DNA of 10,185 nt from Planctomycetia bacterium. Lineage in GTDB: Bacteria > Planctomycetota > Phycisphaerae > Phycisphaerales > SM1A02. Numbering within the stretch: the first letter of the stretch is position 1; each line of letters starts with the position of its first letter. This document shows, in pieces, positions 1 through 5,838 of the stretch. The notes below the pieces were generated by a model, which saw only the letters and a list, made by a program, of their open reading frames with translations, made no database searches and had not been told where the DNA came from. The stretch spans positions 1 to 10,185 of the forward strand of contig SYGQ01000103.1 in NCBI GenBank assembly GCA_005799475.1. Direction: 5' to 3'. Both the position numbers and the translations under genes were made by a program.

Positions 1-1
1 C

Positions 2-229
2 CGAGCGATCGATCCCGCGCTGGTGGGACCCATGACATTCGACGAAGGACGGCTCGAGTGGGTCGCCGTCGATGAGGTGGCGTCGCGTCCGCTGCCCGAG
101 ACCGACCGCCGCGTCATGTGGGAGGCCGTTCGCGCCCACCGAGGCGGGTTCTTCATGGTGCAGATCGATTGCACCGTGGACCCGTTCGAGCATCGGATCG
201 TCGAGAGCGAACCACGCGCAGCGCGCTAG
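2..229 (+). CDS. Probable NUDIX hydrolase, C-terminal fragment (5' end outside the window)
   Basis: The reading frame is open from base 2 to a TAG at 227-229 and gives about 75 residues, so the gene starts upstream of the window. The visible part ends like some NUDIX hydrolases: an LEWV strand, a PLPETDRR segment, then a GGFFMVQID strand and a polar tail. The diagnostic NUDIX box (GX5EX7REUXEEXGU) would lie upstream and cannot be seen, so the family call rests only on resemblance of the C-terminal tail as I remember it. If correct, it would hydrolyse a nucleoside diphosphate linked to another moiety. An internal GTG (23) and ATG (32) exist but are unlikely starts, because the frame continues upstream of them. 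It converges on pdxJ 83 bases downstream. Confidence 0.45.
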   Translation, partial: RAIDPALVGPMTFDEGRLEWVAVDEVASRPLPETDRRVMWEAVRAHRGGFFMVQIDCTVDPFEHRIVESEPRAAR

Positions 230-231
230 GT

Positions 232-248
232 GGACGATGATGTCGTCC
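232..248. terminator. Hairpin between convergent NUDIX-like gene and pdxJ
   Basis: GGACGA (232-237) and TCGTCC (243-248) form a perfect 6-bp stem around the 5-base loop TGATG, starting two bases after the stop codon at 227-229. It reads the same on both strands, so it could end transcription of both convergent genes. There is no T-tract on either side, so it is not a canonical intrinsic terminator. Confidence 0.3.
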
Positions 249-312
249 CCGATCCGGCGCCCGTGTCGCCGCGGACTTTGGTCGCGCGATCCCCGAAACT
301 CTCAGGGCCCCG

Positions 313-1044
313 CTAGGTCTGGATGATGCGCTTCACTCGCGCGACCGCTTCCCGAATGCCAAAGAACACCGCCTGACTCACGATGGCGTGCCCGATGTGA
401 AGTTCGTGCACGCCGCGCAGCGCCGCGACCGCCCCCACATTGGCCTCATTGAGAGCGTGTCCGGCGTTGAACCGCATCCCCAGTGCCTCGGCGAGCACGC
501 CCGCTTCCTGCACCCTTGCGAGTTCCGCGCGCGCGGCCGGACCGAGCCCCCCCTCAGCCTCGACGGCGTGCGCATAGGCGCCAGTATGGATCTCGCAAAT
601 GGCCGCCCCGAGGGCCGCCGCCGCTCGAACTTGCGCCGTGTCCGCGTCGACGAACACGCTCGCCTCGATGCCCGCGGACGCAAGGAGGGAAATCGTGCGG
701 GCGATTGAGGAGGGATCTCGCACCACATCAAGGCCGCCCTCGGTCGTGAGTTCATGGCGCCCTTCGGGGACGAGCATGGCCGACGAGGGGCAAAGGGCGC
801 AGGCGAACGCGAGCATTTCCGAGGTCGGAGCCATCTCAAAGTTCAGCGGCACGCGGAGTTCGTGGCGAAGTCTCACGACATCCGCATCCTGGATGTGGCG
901 TCGGTCTTCCCTCAAGTGGACGGTGATCCCGTCGGCGCCGCCGCACTCGGCCTCATGCGCGGCGACCAGTGGATCGGGATCGCGGCCGCGCCGAGCCTGC
1001 CTGACCGTGGCCACATGGTCGATGTTCACGCTCAGCCTCGGCAC
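313..1044 (-). CDS. pdxJ: Pyridoxine 5'-phosphate synthase PdxJ
   Basis: This cytosolic enzyme condenses 1-deoxy-D-xylulose 5-phosphate with 3-amino-2-oxopropyl phosphate to make pyridoxine 5'-phosphate, the ring-closing step of the DXP-dependent vitamin B6 pathway. The 243-residue product has the same length as E. coli PdxJ and matches it throughout as a single TIM barrel. Family signatures are VNIDH (6-10), HLREDRRH with the catalytic His (43-50), NFEMA with the catalytic Glu (68-72), the TTEGGLDV phosphate loop (100-107), EIHTG (151-155), NAGHALN with the second catalytic His at 196, and HIGHAI (216-221). The start is a GTG at 1044; the family N-terminus leaves no room for a later start. 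No Shine-Dalgarno is present. A TAGCAT hexamer six bases before the GTG suggests a leaderless mRNA. It is transcribed divergently from phoU, with 17 bases between the two start codons. No other B6 gene is nearby. Confidence 0.97.
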   Translation of the reverse strand: MPRLSVNIDHVATVRQARRGRDPDPLVAAHEAECGGADGITVHLREDRRHIQDADVVRLRHELRVPLNFEMAPTSEMLAFACALCPSSAMLVPEGRHELTTEGGLDVVRDPSSIARTISLLASAGIEASVFVDADTAQVRAAAALGAAICEIHTGAYAHAVEAEGGLGPAARAELARVQEAGVLAEALGMRFNAGHALNEANVGAVAALRGVHELHIGHAIVSQAVFFGIREAVARVKRIIQT

Positions 1045-1049
1045 GGGAC

Positions 1050-1056
1050 TATGCTA
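1050..1056. promoter_or_regulatory. Candidate bidirectional -10 element for pdxJ and phoU
   Basis: The heptamer TATGCTA lies in the 17 bases between the two GTG start codons. Read on the plus strand it gives TATGCT (1050-1055), six bases before the phoU GTG at 1062. Read on the minus strand it gives TAGCAT (1056-1051), six bases before the pdxJ GTG at 1044. Both fit TAnnnT, the best-conserved positions of a -10 box, at a distance that would start transcription at or next to the first base of each start codon. I see no convincing -35 for either strand; TTCACG at 1025-1030 is a poor candidate for phoU. Confidence 0.5.
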
Positions 1057-1061
1057 GACCC

Positions 1062-1745
1062 GTGCCGACCTTCGCCGCGAGCCTGCTCCAGCTCCAGAGT
1101 GATCTCGGCACGCAGGGCGACCGGGTCCTGACGATGGTGTCGAAGGCCGTCGAGGCGTATTTCGACCACGACGAAGCCAAGGCGCAGGATGTGGTCAAGC
1201 TTGACGATGCGATCGATGCGGTCGATGTCGCGATCGAGCGCGCGTCCATCCCGCTGTTGGCGATGGGTCAGACCGACGAGTCGGCGATCCGCAAGGTGCT
1301 CACCATTGTGAAAGTGAACAACGAGCTTGAGCGCATCGCTGACTGCGGCGTGACGATTGCCGAGCAAGTCATCGGTCACCAAAGGCTCCCCGATCCGATG
1401 CCATCGACCTTCCGCGTGATGGCCAACAGCGTGCTCGGCATGCTGCGCGACTCCAATCGGGCGCTTGCGACCTCGAATGCGGACCTCGCTCGGCAGGTCC
1501 TGCTGTTTGACGACACGGTGGACCGCTTCCGCAACGAACTCACGATGCAGGCTCAAGAGCAGGTCGCGCTCGGCGCCATCAGCGTGCGGTTCGCGTTCCG
1601 CATCACCGGAGCCACGCGAAGCATGGAGCGGATTGCCGACCACTCGACGAACATCTGCGAACAGACGATCTATCTCTTGACCGGAAAGATCGTCAGGCAT
1701 CGCCCCGAGGGCTGGTCGGACCCAACCGCCCCCGCCATTCGATGA
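1062..1745 (+). CDS. phoU: PhoU-like phosphate signalling protein
   Basis: PhoU proteins are cytosolic all-helical regulators that link the Pst phosphate transporter to the PhoR/PhoB two-component system. The 227-residue product has the usual two-repeat architecture. Each repeat carries a metal-cluster E-x-x-x-D type motif: ELERIADCG (88-96) in the first half and MERIADHSTN (188-197) in the second, each at the end of a three-helix bundle. The length fits the family (E. coli PhoU is about 240). The start is a GTG at 1062, preceded six bases upstream by TATGCT and by no Shine-Dalgarno. Its stop overlaps the next gene's start in an ATGA (1742-1745), so translation of the two is probably coupled. 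No pst, phoB or phoR gene is in the window, so its partners lie elsewhere or it has another role. The DUF47 family is structurally related but less likely given the motifs. Confidence 0.85.
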   Translation: MPTFAASLLQLQSDLGTQGDRVLTMVSKAVEAYFDHDEAKAQDVVKLDDAIDAVDVAIERASIPLLAMGQTDESAIRKVLTIVKVNNELERIADCGVTIAEQVIGHQRLPDPMPSTFRVMANSVLGMLRDSNRALATSNADLARQVLLFDDTVDRFRNELTMQAQEQVALGAISVRFAFRITGATRSMERIADHSTNICEQTIYLLTGKIVRHRPEGWSDPTAPAIR

Positions 1746-3172
1746 CTGCGGACACTCCCGCCGCACTTGAGTCGCGCATCATCCGTGCCCGCGCGCGCCT
1801 CGAGGGGTTCGGGCAGGGGCATCTGTTGACATTCTGGAACCAGCTGTCGCGCCCCGAGCAGCTCGCACTCCTTCAGCAGTGCGAGGCGCTTCCGCTGGAG
1901 GCCCTGCCGCGCGCCACCGAAGTCTCGATGGCCTCGCACCGAACGAGTACTGACCTCGCGCCCGCCGAGATCGTGCCGCACACGCCCCTTGGCTCAGAGA
2001 GGTACCGGGCACACGGCGCGACGATGATTGCTGCGGGTCAGGTCGCGTGCTTCACGGTTGCGGGAGGACAGGGAACGCGCCTCGGATGGGAGGGCCCCAA
2101 GGGCACATTTGCCGCCACGCCCGTCACCGGAAAGTCGCTCTTCCATCTCTTCGCAGAGTCGATACTCGCGACGCGTCGGAAGTTTGGCGGCATGGTGCGC
2201 TGGTACATCATGACGAGCCCGCTCAATCACGACGAGACGATGCGCTACTTCGACTCGCACGACTGGTTTGAACTCGGCGAGTCCACGGTGCGACTCTTCA
2301 TGCAGGGGACCTTGCCATCCCTCGCACACGATGGCAAGATCCTCCTCGCGACGCCGGGCTCGATCGCGCTCAGCCCCGACGGCCACGGCGGTGCGATTCG
2401 TGCGCTTGCCGGAAGTGGTGCGCTCGAGGAGATGCGCACGCATGGCATCGAGACGCTGTCGTACTTTCAGGTCGACAACCCGCTCGCGAGAGCCGTGGAT
2501 CCGCTCTTCCTCGGGTTGCACGCGATCCACCCGGAGAGTTCGGCCGAAGTGTCGAGCAAGGTGGTTCCCAAGCGCAACGCGAGCGAGAAAGTCGGTGTGT
2601 TCTGCCGCCGCGGCGCGCGCACGGAAGTTGTCGAGTACAGCGACTTGCCGCCCGAACTCGCGGAGGCCACGCGCCCAGACGGCGGCCTCCTGCACTGGGC
2701 GGGCTCGATCGCGATCCACGCGTTTTCACGGAGATTCCTCGAGGGACTCGCCGACGGTGCGGGGCAACTCCCGCTCCACCGCGCCCTCAAGAGGGTGCCG
2801 TGTGTCGATCTCTCGACGGGAGCGGTGATCGAGCCCGCCACACCCAACGCCATCAAGCTCGAGGCCTTCATCTTCGACGCGGTGCCGCTTGCCTCGAAGC
2901 CGCTGGTCTACGAAACGACGCGCGACGAAGAGTTCGCGCCGATCAAGAACGCAGATGGCGACGACTCCCCCGCAACGAGCCGGACCGCGCAGTCTGAGCG
3001 GGGCGCGCGATGGCTTGAGCAGTGCGGCGTGCCCGTCCCGCGGCGTGCCCGCGACGGCGCCGCCGAAGCACGCATTGAGATTTCTCCACTCACGGCCCTG
3101 TGCCCCGAGGATCTTGGGGCTCCGGCATCGTGCCTCGGCACCATCCTGCCGGGATCGACGATCGTGCTGTAG
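1742..3172 (+). CDS. UAP-type UDP-sugar pyrophosphorylase (UDPGP family)
   Basis: This enzyme joins UTP and a sugar 1-phosphate to give a UDP-sugar plus pyrophosphate, supplying cell-envelope or glycan synthesis in the cytosol. The 476 residues align over most of their length with eukaryotic UDP-N-acetylglucosamine pyrophosphorylase (human UAP1 is 505). Signatures are AGGQGTRLG followed by GPKG (107-121, nucleotide loop), LSPDGHGG (210-217, uridine site), QVDNPL (243-248, metal Asp), VVEYSDLP, NAIKLEAFIFD (369-379) and EFAPIKNA with the conserved Lys at 402. Residues 1-100 form a helical N-terminal domain. In the sugar-binding strand the UAP sequence AGNIANH is here AGSIAIH (320-326), so the preferred sugar may not be N-acetylglucosamine. 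The ATG overlaps the phoU stop by four bases. No Shine-Dalgarno is seen, so reinitiation after phoU is likely. A hairpin starts at the stop codon. Confidence 0.9.
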   Translation: MTADTPAALESRIIRARARLEGFGQGHLLTFWNQLSRPEQLALLQQCEALPLEALPRATEVSMASHRTSTDLAPAEIVPHTPLGSERYRAHGATMIAAGQVACFTVAGGQGTRLGWEGPKGTFAATPVTGKSLFHLFAESILATRRKFGGMVRWYIMTSPLNHDETMRYFDSHDWFELGESTVRLFMQGTLPSLAHDGKILLATPGSIALSPDGHGGAIRALAGSGALEEMRTHGIETLSYFQVDNPLARAVDPLFLGLHAIHPESSAEVSSKVVPKRNASEKVGVFCRRGARTEVVEYSDLPPELAEATRPDGGLLHWAGSIAIHAFSRRFLEGLADGAGQLPLHRALKRVPCVDLSTGAVIEPATPNAIKLEAFIFDAVPLASKPLVYETTRDEEFAPIKNADGDDSPATSRTAQSERGARWLEQCGVPVPRRARDGAAEARIEISPLTALCPEDLGAPASCLGTILPGSTIVL

Positions 3173-3194
3173 CGATCCGTCAGCGGCGGATCGC
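3172..3194. terminator. Hairpin at the end of the phoU/UAP operon, facing recJ
   Basis: GCGATCCG (3172-3179) and CGGATCGC (3187-3194) form a perfect 8-bp stem with the 7-base loop TCAGCGG. It begins on the last base of the UAP-like gene's stop codon. No T-tract follows. It is the strongest hairpin in the 146 bases between this gene and the convergent recJ, and probably marks the transcript end. Confidence 0.5.
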
Positions 3195-3306
3195 CGACAC
3201 CTCGTTCCCTTTGGCGGGCGCTGCCTGAGGGCCTCGATGACCCTTGGACTCGGCCAGCGCCGATTCTCGTTGCTCTTCAGACGAATGGCGACGGGCGGCC
3301 CGCGGC

Positions 3307-3319
3307 GCAATCGGATTGC
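3307..3319. repeat. Short perfect inverted repeat at the recJ stop codon
   Basis: GCAATC (3307-3312) and GATTGC (3314-3319) flank a single central base and touch the recJ stop codon (3321-3319 on the minus strand). As RNA it could fold only as a 5-bp stem with a 3-base loop. It may help end recJ transcription or bind a protein, but it is short enough to occur by chance. Between it and the hairpin at 3172-3194 I see no gene. Confidence 0.25.
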
Positions 3320-5064
3320 TACTGGGCATCGGCGATATCGAGCACGCGGAATGCGGGCTTGGGTTGTGATCCGTAGCGATCGACTTGGGCGCACCCAACC
3401 AGATGCACGCGCGCTCCGCGGTGCATGCGCCGCTTCATCGCCGACTGCCGCCACCAGATGCAGCGGAACTCGCGGTCGGGTCGATCAGGATGAGCCGCGA
3501 AGAACCGAAGGTGGTCTCCGGCCGCGCCGAACGCCTCGGGCTCGCTCCGGATGATCGCACCGCGAAGCAGGAGAGTCGGATGCGGGAATCCGTGCCCGAA
3601 AGGCCCGAGCGCATCGAGCGACTCAAGGGCGCGCACATCGATGTCGAGGGCGCGGACCACGGCGTCAGCGCCAATGGGCGCGAGCCCGCGCTGAGACGCG
3701 TTCGCCGCCGCATGGCTGGAAAGCGCCTCGCGAAACGCCCCGACATTTTCGACCTTCACGCTCACGCCGGCCGCACTGGCGTGCCCGCCGAATCGTTCCA
3801 GAAGGCCCGCGCAGGAACGGAGCCCCTCCAGGATCGAGTACCCGGGCACACTCCGGCCAGAACCGTGCGCGACGCCGTCGATCACCTCCAGGAGGACGAC
3901 CGGCGCACCGACCGTCTCGGCAAGCCTCGCGCAGGCGATGCCGACCACCCCACGCGACCAGTCGCCCGACGAGAGCACAAGCGCGCCCCGCGCGGCACCG
4001 AATCCCTCGTCAATCCGCCTCGTGGCGTCCTGCACGATCTGTCGTTCCATTTCCTTGCGCTTCGCGTTGAGTGCGGCGAACTGGCTCACGAGTTTTCCTG
4101 CGCGCGTCGTGTGCGCCGCCGAGGCGCTGGTTCGGTCAGTTGAACTCGGGAAGCTGAGGAGCTCGACGGCATCGGCCGGCGCGCCGAGTCGCCCGCAGGC
4201 GTTCAAGAGCGGTGCCAACCGGAAGCTCACCGCCTCCGCGTCAACGCGCTCGTGCGCGCGCACTCCACCTCCCGAGCGAAGCGCGACGATCCCTGGCAGA
4301 CGCGTGCGATTGAGTTGCGCGAGACCCACGGCGGCAATCGATCGGCTCAGGCCGACGAGCGGCATCACATCGGCCACCGTGCCGAGCGCCGCGAGCCCGA
4401 CCATCTCCGCGAGCGTGGTGGACATCCGCAGCGGCATCGGCGCTCCGGCGCACCATTCCTCCATGAGGGCGCAGGCGACCAGCCACGCCACAGCCGCGCC
4501 GCACACCTCGCCGAGTTCGGCGTTGAACGATGGATGCGCGATGGCCGCGGCCGCTGGGAGCGCCCCGGTCGGGTCGAGCGCGTGGTGATCCGTGATGAGA
4601 AGTTCGAGACCGAGTGCTTTCGCGCGGGCGGCTTCGGCGAAGCCCGTGATGCCGCAGTCGACGGTCACCACCGTCTTCACGCCGCGCTGGGCGAGCGCCT
4701 CGAGCGATGCGATCGACAGCCCGTAGCCCTCGGACCTTCGTTCGGGAATCTGGACATGGGGATGTGCCTCAGGCCTCACAGCGCGAATCGCCTGCACCAG
4801 AATCGCTGCCGCGCACATGCCGTCGGCGTCGTAGTCGCCGTAGATGGCAATCTCGCGGCCAGCGCGGATGGCGCAGACGAGCCCCGTGGCGACTTCCCGC
4901 GCTCCCGGGAGCGCACTCGGCGAGACAATGTCGTCCACGGTCGGTGAACAAAACCGCTTAAGGTTTTCGAGTTTGATCCCCCGAGCCCGTGCCACGCGCT
5001 CGTGCAGCGGGCCCTCCGTCGACTCGTCGGCCGGATCCGTCCAGCGTCGTGTCCATCCTTGCAT
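3319..5064 (-). CDS. recJ: Single-stranded-DNA-specific exonuclease RecJ
   Basis: RecJ degrades single-stranded DNA 5' to 3' in recombinational repair, mismatch repair and processing of stalled forks. The 581-residue product matches the typical length (E. coli about 577). The DHH domain shows YGDYDADG (75-82, Mn-binding aspartates), SEGYGLS (111-117), VDCGI (135-139) and DHH (159-161). The DHHA1 domain shows GGHASAAG (426-433), which binds the DNA. An OB-like C-terminal part follows and ends with LVGCAQVDRYG and FRVLDI. The N-terminal WTRRW resembles the Trp-containing start of other RecJ proteins and supports ATG 5064. TAGGCT lies six bases before that ATG and there is no Shine-Dalgarno, so the mRNA may be leaderless. 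It is divergent from the adk-like gene and convergent with the UAP-like gene. Confidence 0.96.
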   Translation of the reverse strand: MQGWTRRWTDPADESTEGPLHERVARARGIKLENLKRFCSPTVDDIVSPSALPGAREVATGLVCAIRAGREIAIYGDYDADGMCAAAILVQAIRAVRPEAHPHVQIPERRSEGYGLSIASLEALAQRGVKTVVTVDCGITGFAEAARAKALGLELLITDHHALDPTGALPAAAAIAHPSFNAELGEVCGAAVAWLVACALMEEWCAGAPMPLRMSTTLAEMVGLAALGTVADVMPLVGLSRSIAAVGLAQLNRTRLPGIVALRSGGGVRAHERVDAEAVSFRLAPLLNACGRLGAPADAVELLSFPSSTDRTSASAAHTTRAGKLVSQFAALNAKRKEMERQIVQDATRRIDEGFGAARGALVLSSGDWSRGVVGIACARLAETVGAPVVLLEVIDGVAHGSGRSVPGYSILEGLRSCAGLLERFGGHASAAGVSVKVENVGAFREALSSHAAANASQRGLAPIGADAVVRALDIDVRALESLDALGPFGHGFPHPTLLLRGAIIRSEPEAFGAAGDHLRFFAAHPDRPDREFRCIWWRQSAMKRRMHRGARVHLVGCAQVDRYGSQPKPAFRVLDIADAQ

Positions 5065-5070
5065 GCGCTG

Positions 5071-5076
5071 AGCCTA
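5071..5076 (-). promoter_or_regulatory. Candidate -10 element of recJ
   Basis: On the minus strand TAGGCT (5076-5071), within CGTAGGCT, is followed by six bases and then the recJ ATG at 5064. The spacing would put the transcription start on or beside the A of the ATG. The same CGTAG core precedes tpiA and alaS. I find no clear -35. Confidence 0.45.
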
Positions 5077-5106
5077 CGCGGCACGCCACGGGCGACGGCG
5101 CCTCCC

Positions 5107-5112
5107 TACCAT
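5107..5112 (+). promoter_or_regulatory. Candidate -10 element of the adk-like gene
   Basis: TACCAT is the only TAnnnT hexamer on the plus strand between the recJ and adk start codons. Transcription would begin near 5119 and leave a leader of about 15 bases, which holds a weak purine stretch (AAGAG, 5123-5127) six bases before the ATG at 5134. This is the one divergent gene here whose mRNA appears to have a real leader. Confidence 0.3.
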
Positions 5113-5133
5113 GCCTGCGCTCAAGAGCCCGCG

Positions 5134-5748
5134 ATGTCCACGAAGTACCAATCAGTCCTCCTGTTCGGCCCGCCCGGTGTGGGCAAGGGCACCCAAGGCA
5201 AGTGCCTCTCGGTCATTCCGGGATTCCACCATCTTGCCTGCGGTGATGCCTTCAGGGCGCTCGATCGTTCGAGCGCACTCGGCAAGGAGTTCATGAAACA
5301 CTCCACGCGCGGTGAACTCGTCCCCGACGACCTCACGATCGCAATGTGGCAGGACAACGTGCGCTCACGCTTGGCCGACGGAAGGTTCAAGCCCGGCGAC
5401 GAGATCCTTGTCCTCGACGGCATCCCTCGCAATGTGGCGCAGGCGAGGGCGCTCGACGCATCGATCGATGTCCGGAGAATCATCCACCTCGTGTGTGCGG
5501 ATGAATCCGAGATGGTGCAGCGGATGAAACGGCGCGCCATCAAGGAAGGCCGACCTGACGATGCCGATGAGCGTGTCATCCGCAACCGATTCGCGGTCTA
5601 CCACAAGGAAACCGCGCCCGTGCTTGCGCACTACCCACGCTCGCTCCTCGTGAATGTCGATGCGATGGGAGCACCGGTACGCGTCTTGCAGCGCATTCTC
5701 GATGCGCTCGCACCGATCCAGGCCGCCGACCATCCCAGAGTCGCGTAG
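5134..5748 (+). CDS. adk: Adenylate kinase family nucleoside monophosphate kinase (short LID form)
   Basis: It transfers phosphate from ATP to a nucleoside monophosphate, most likely AMP, in the cytosol. The 204-residue product has a P-loop GPPGVGKGT (12-20), CGDAFR (36-41) with the NMP-binding Arg, RGELVPDD (59-66), LDGIPRNVAQA (94-104) with Arg99 and Gln103, a short LID beginning at RMKRR (130-134), GRPDDADE (139-146) and YHKETAPVL (156-164). The long zinc-type LID of many bacterial enzymes is absent; the short LID is like that of cytosolic eukaryotic adenylate and UMP-CMP kinases. The Thr that usually stands before GD in adenylate kinases is Cys36, so specificity is not certain. The frame is open upstream to ATG 5002, which lies inside the divergent recJ. 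ATG 5134 fits the family N-terminus, with the first strand (SVLLFG) starting at residue 7. Confidence 0.85.
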   Translation: MSTKYQSVLLFGPPGVGKGTQGKCLSVIPGFHHLACGDAFRALDRSSALGKEFMKHSTRGELVPDDLTIAMWQDNVRSRLADGRFKPGDEILVLDGIPRNVAQARALDASIDVRRIIHLVCADESEMVQRMKRRAIKEGRPDDADERVIRNRFAVYHKETAPVLAHYPRSLLVNVDAMGAPVRVLQRILDALAPIQAADHPRVA

Positions 5749-5771
5749 CCGCGGGACACGGGCGTCCACGG

Positions 5772-5789
5772 CACTTCGTCGCGAAAGTG
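5772..5789. terminator. Hairpin between the convergent adk-like and PDZ genes
   Basis: CACTTCG (5772-5778) pairs with CGAAAGTG (5782-5789) around a 3-base loop, with one unpaired A. It lies 23 bases after the adk-like stop and 49 bases beyond the PDZ gene stop, in a 90-base convergent gap. On the minus strand the paired arm begins CACTTTCG. No T-tract follows on either strand. It is a plausible shared transcript end, but weak. Confidence 0.3.
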
Positions 5790-5838
5790 TGAACCCGCAA
5801 GCCCTCGCGCGTGGGTGCAGAAGCCGGTCGGTTGTCGG

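Noticed and set aside
2726..3454. 242-codon minus-strand frame covering the gap between the UAP-like gene and recJ
   Set aside because: It overlaps the 3' ends of both real genes and its product is Arg-rich without motifs. The 146-base gap is better explained as a convergent terminator region.
5002..5133. Extended N-terminus of the adk-like gene from ATG 5002
   Set aside because: It would run through the divergent recJ start and add 44 residues that do not resemble the family; ATG 5134 fits the first beta strand.
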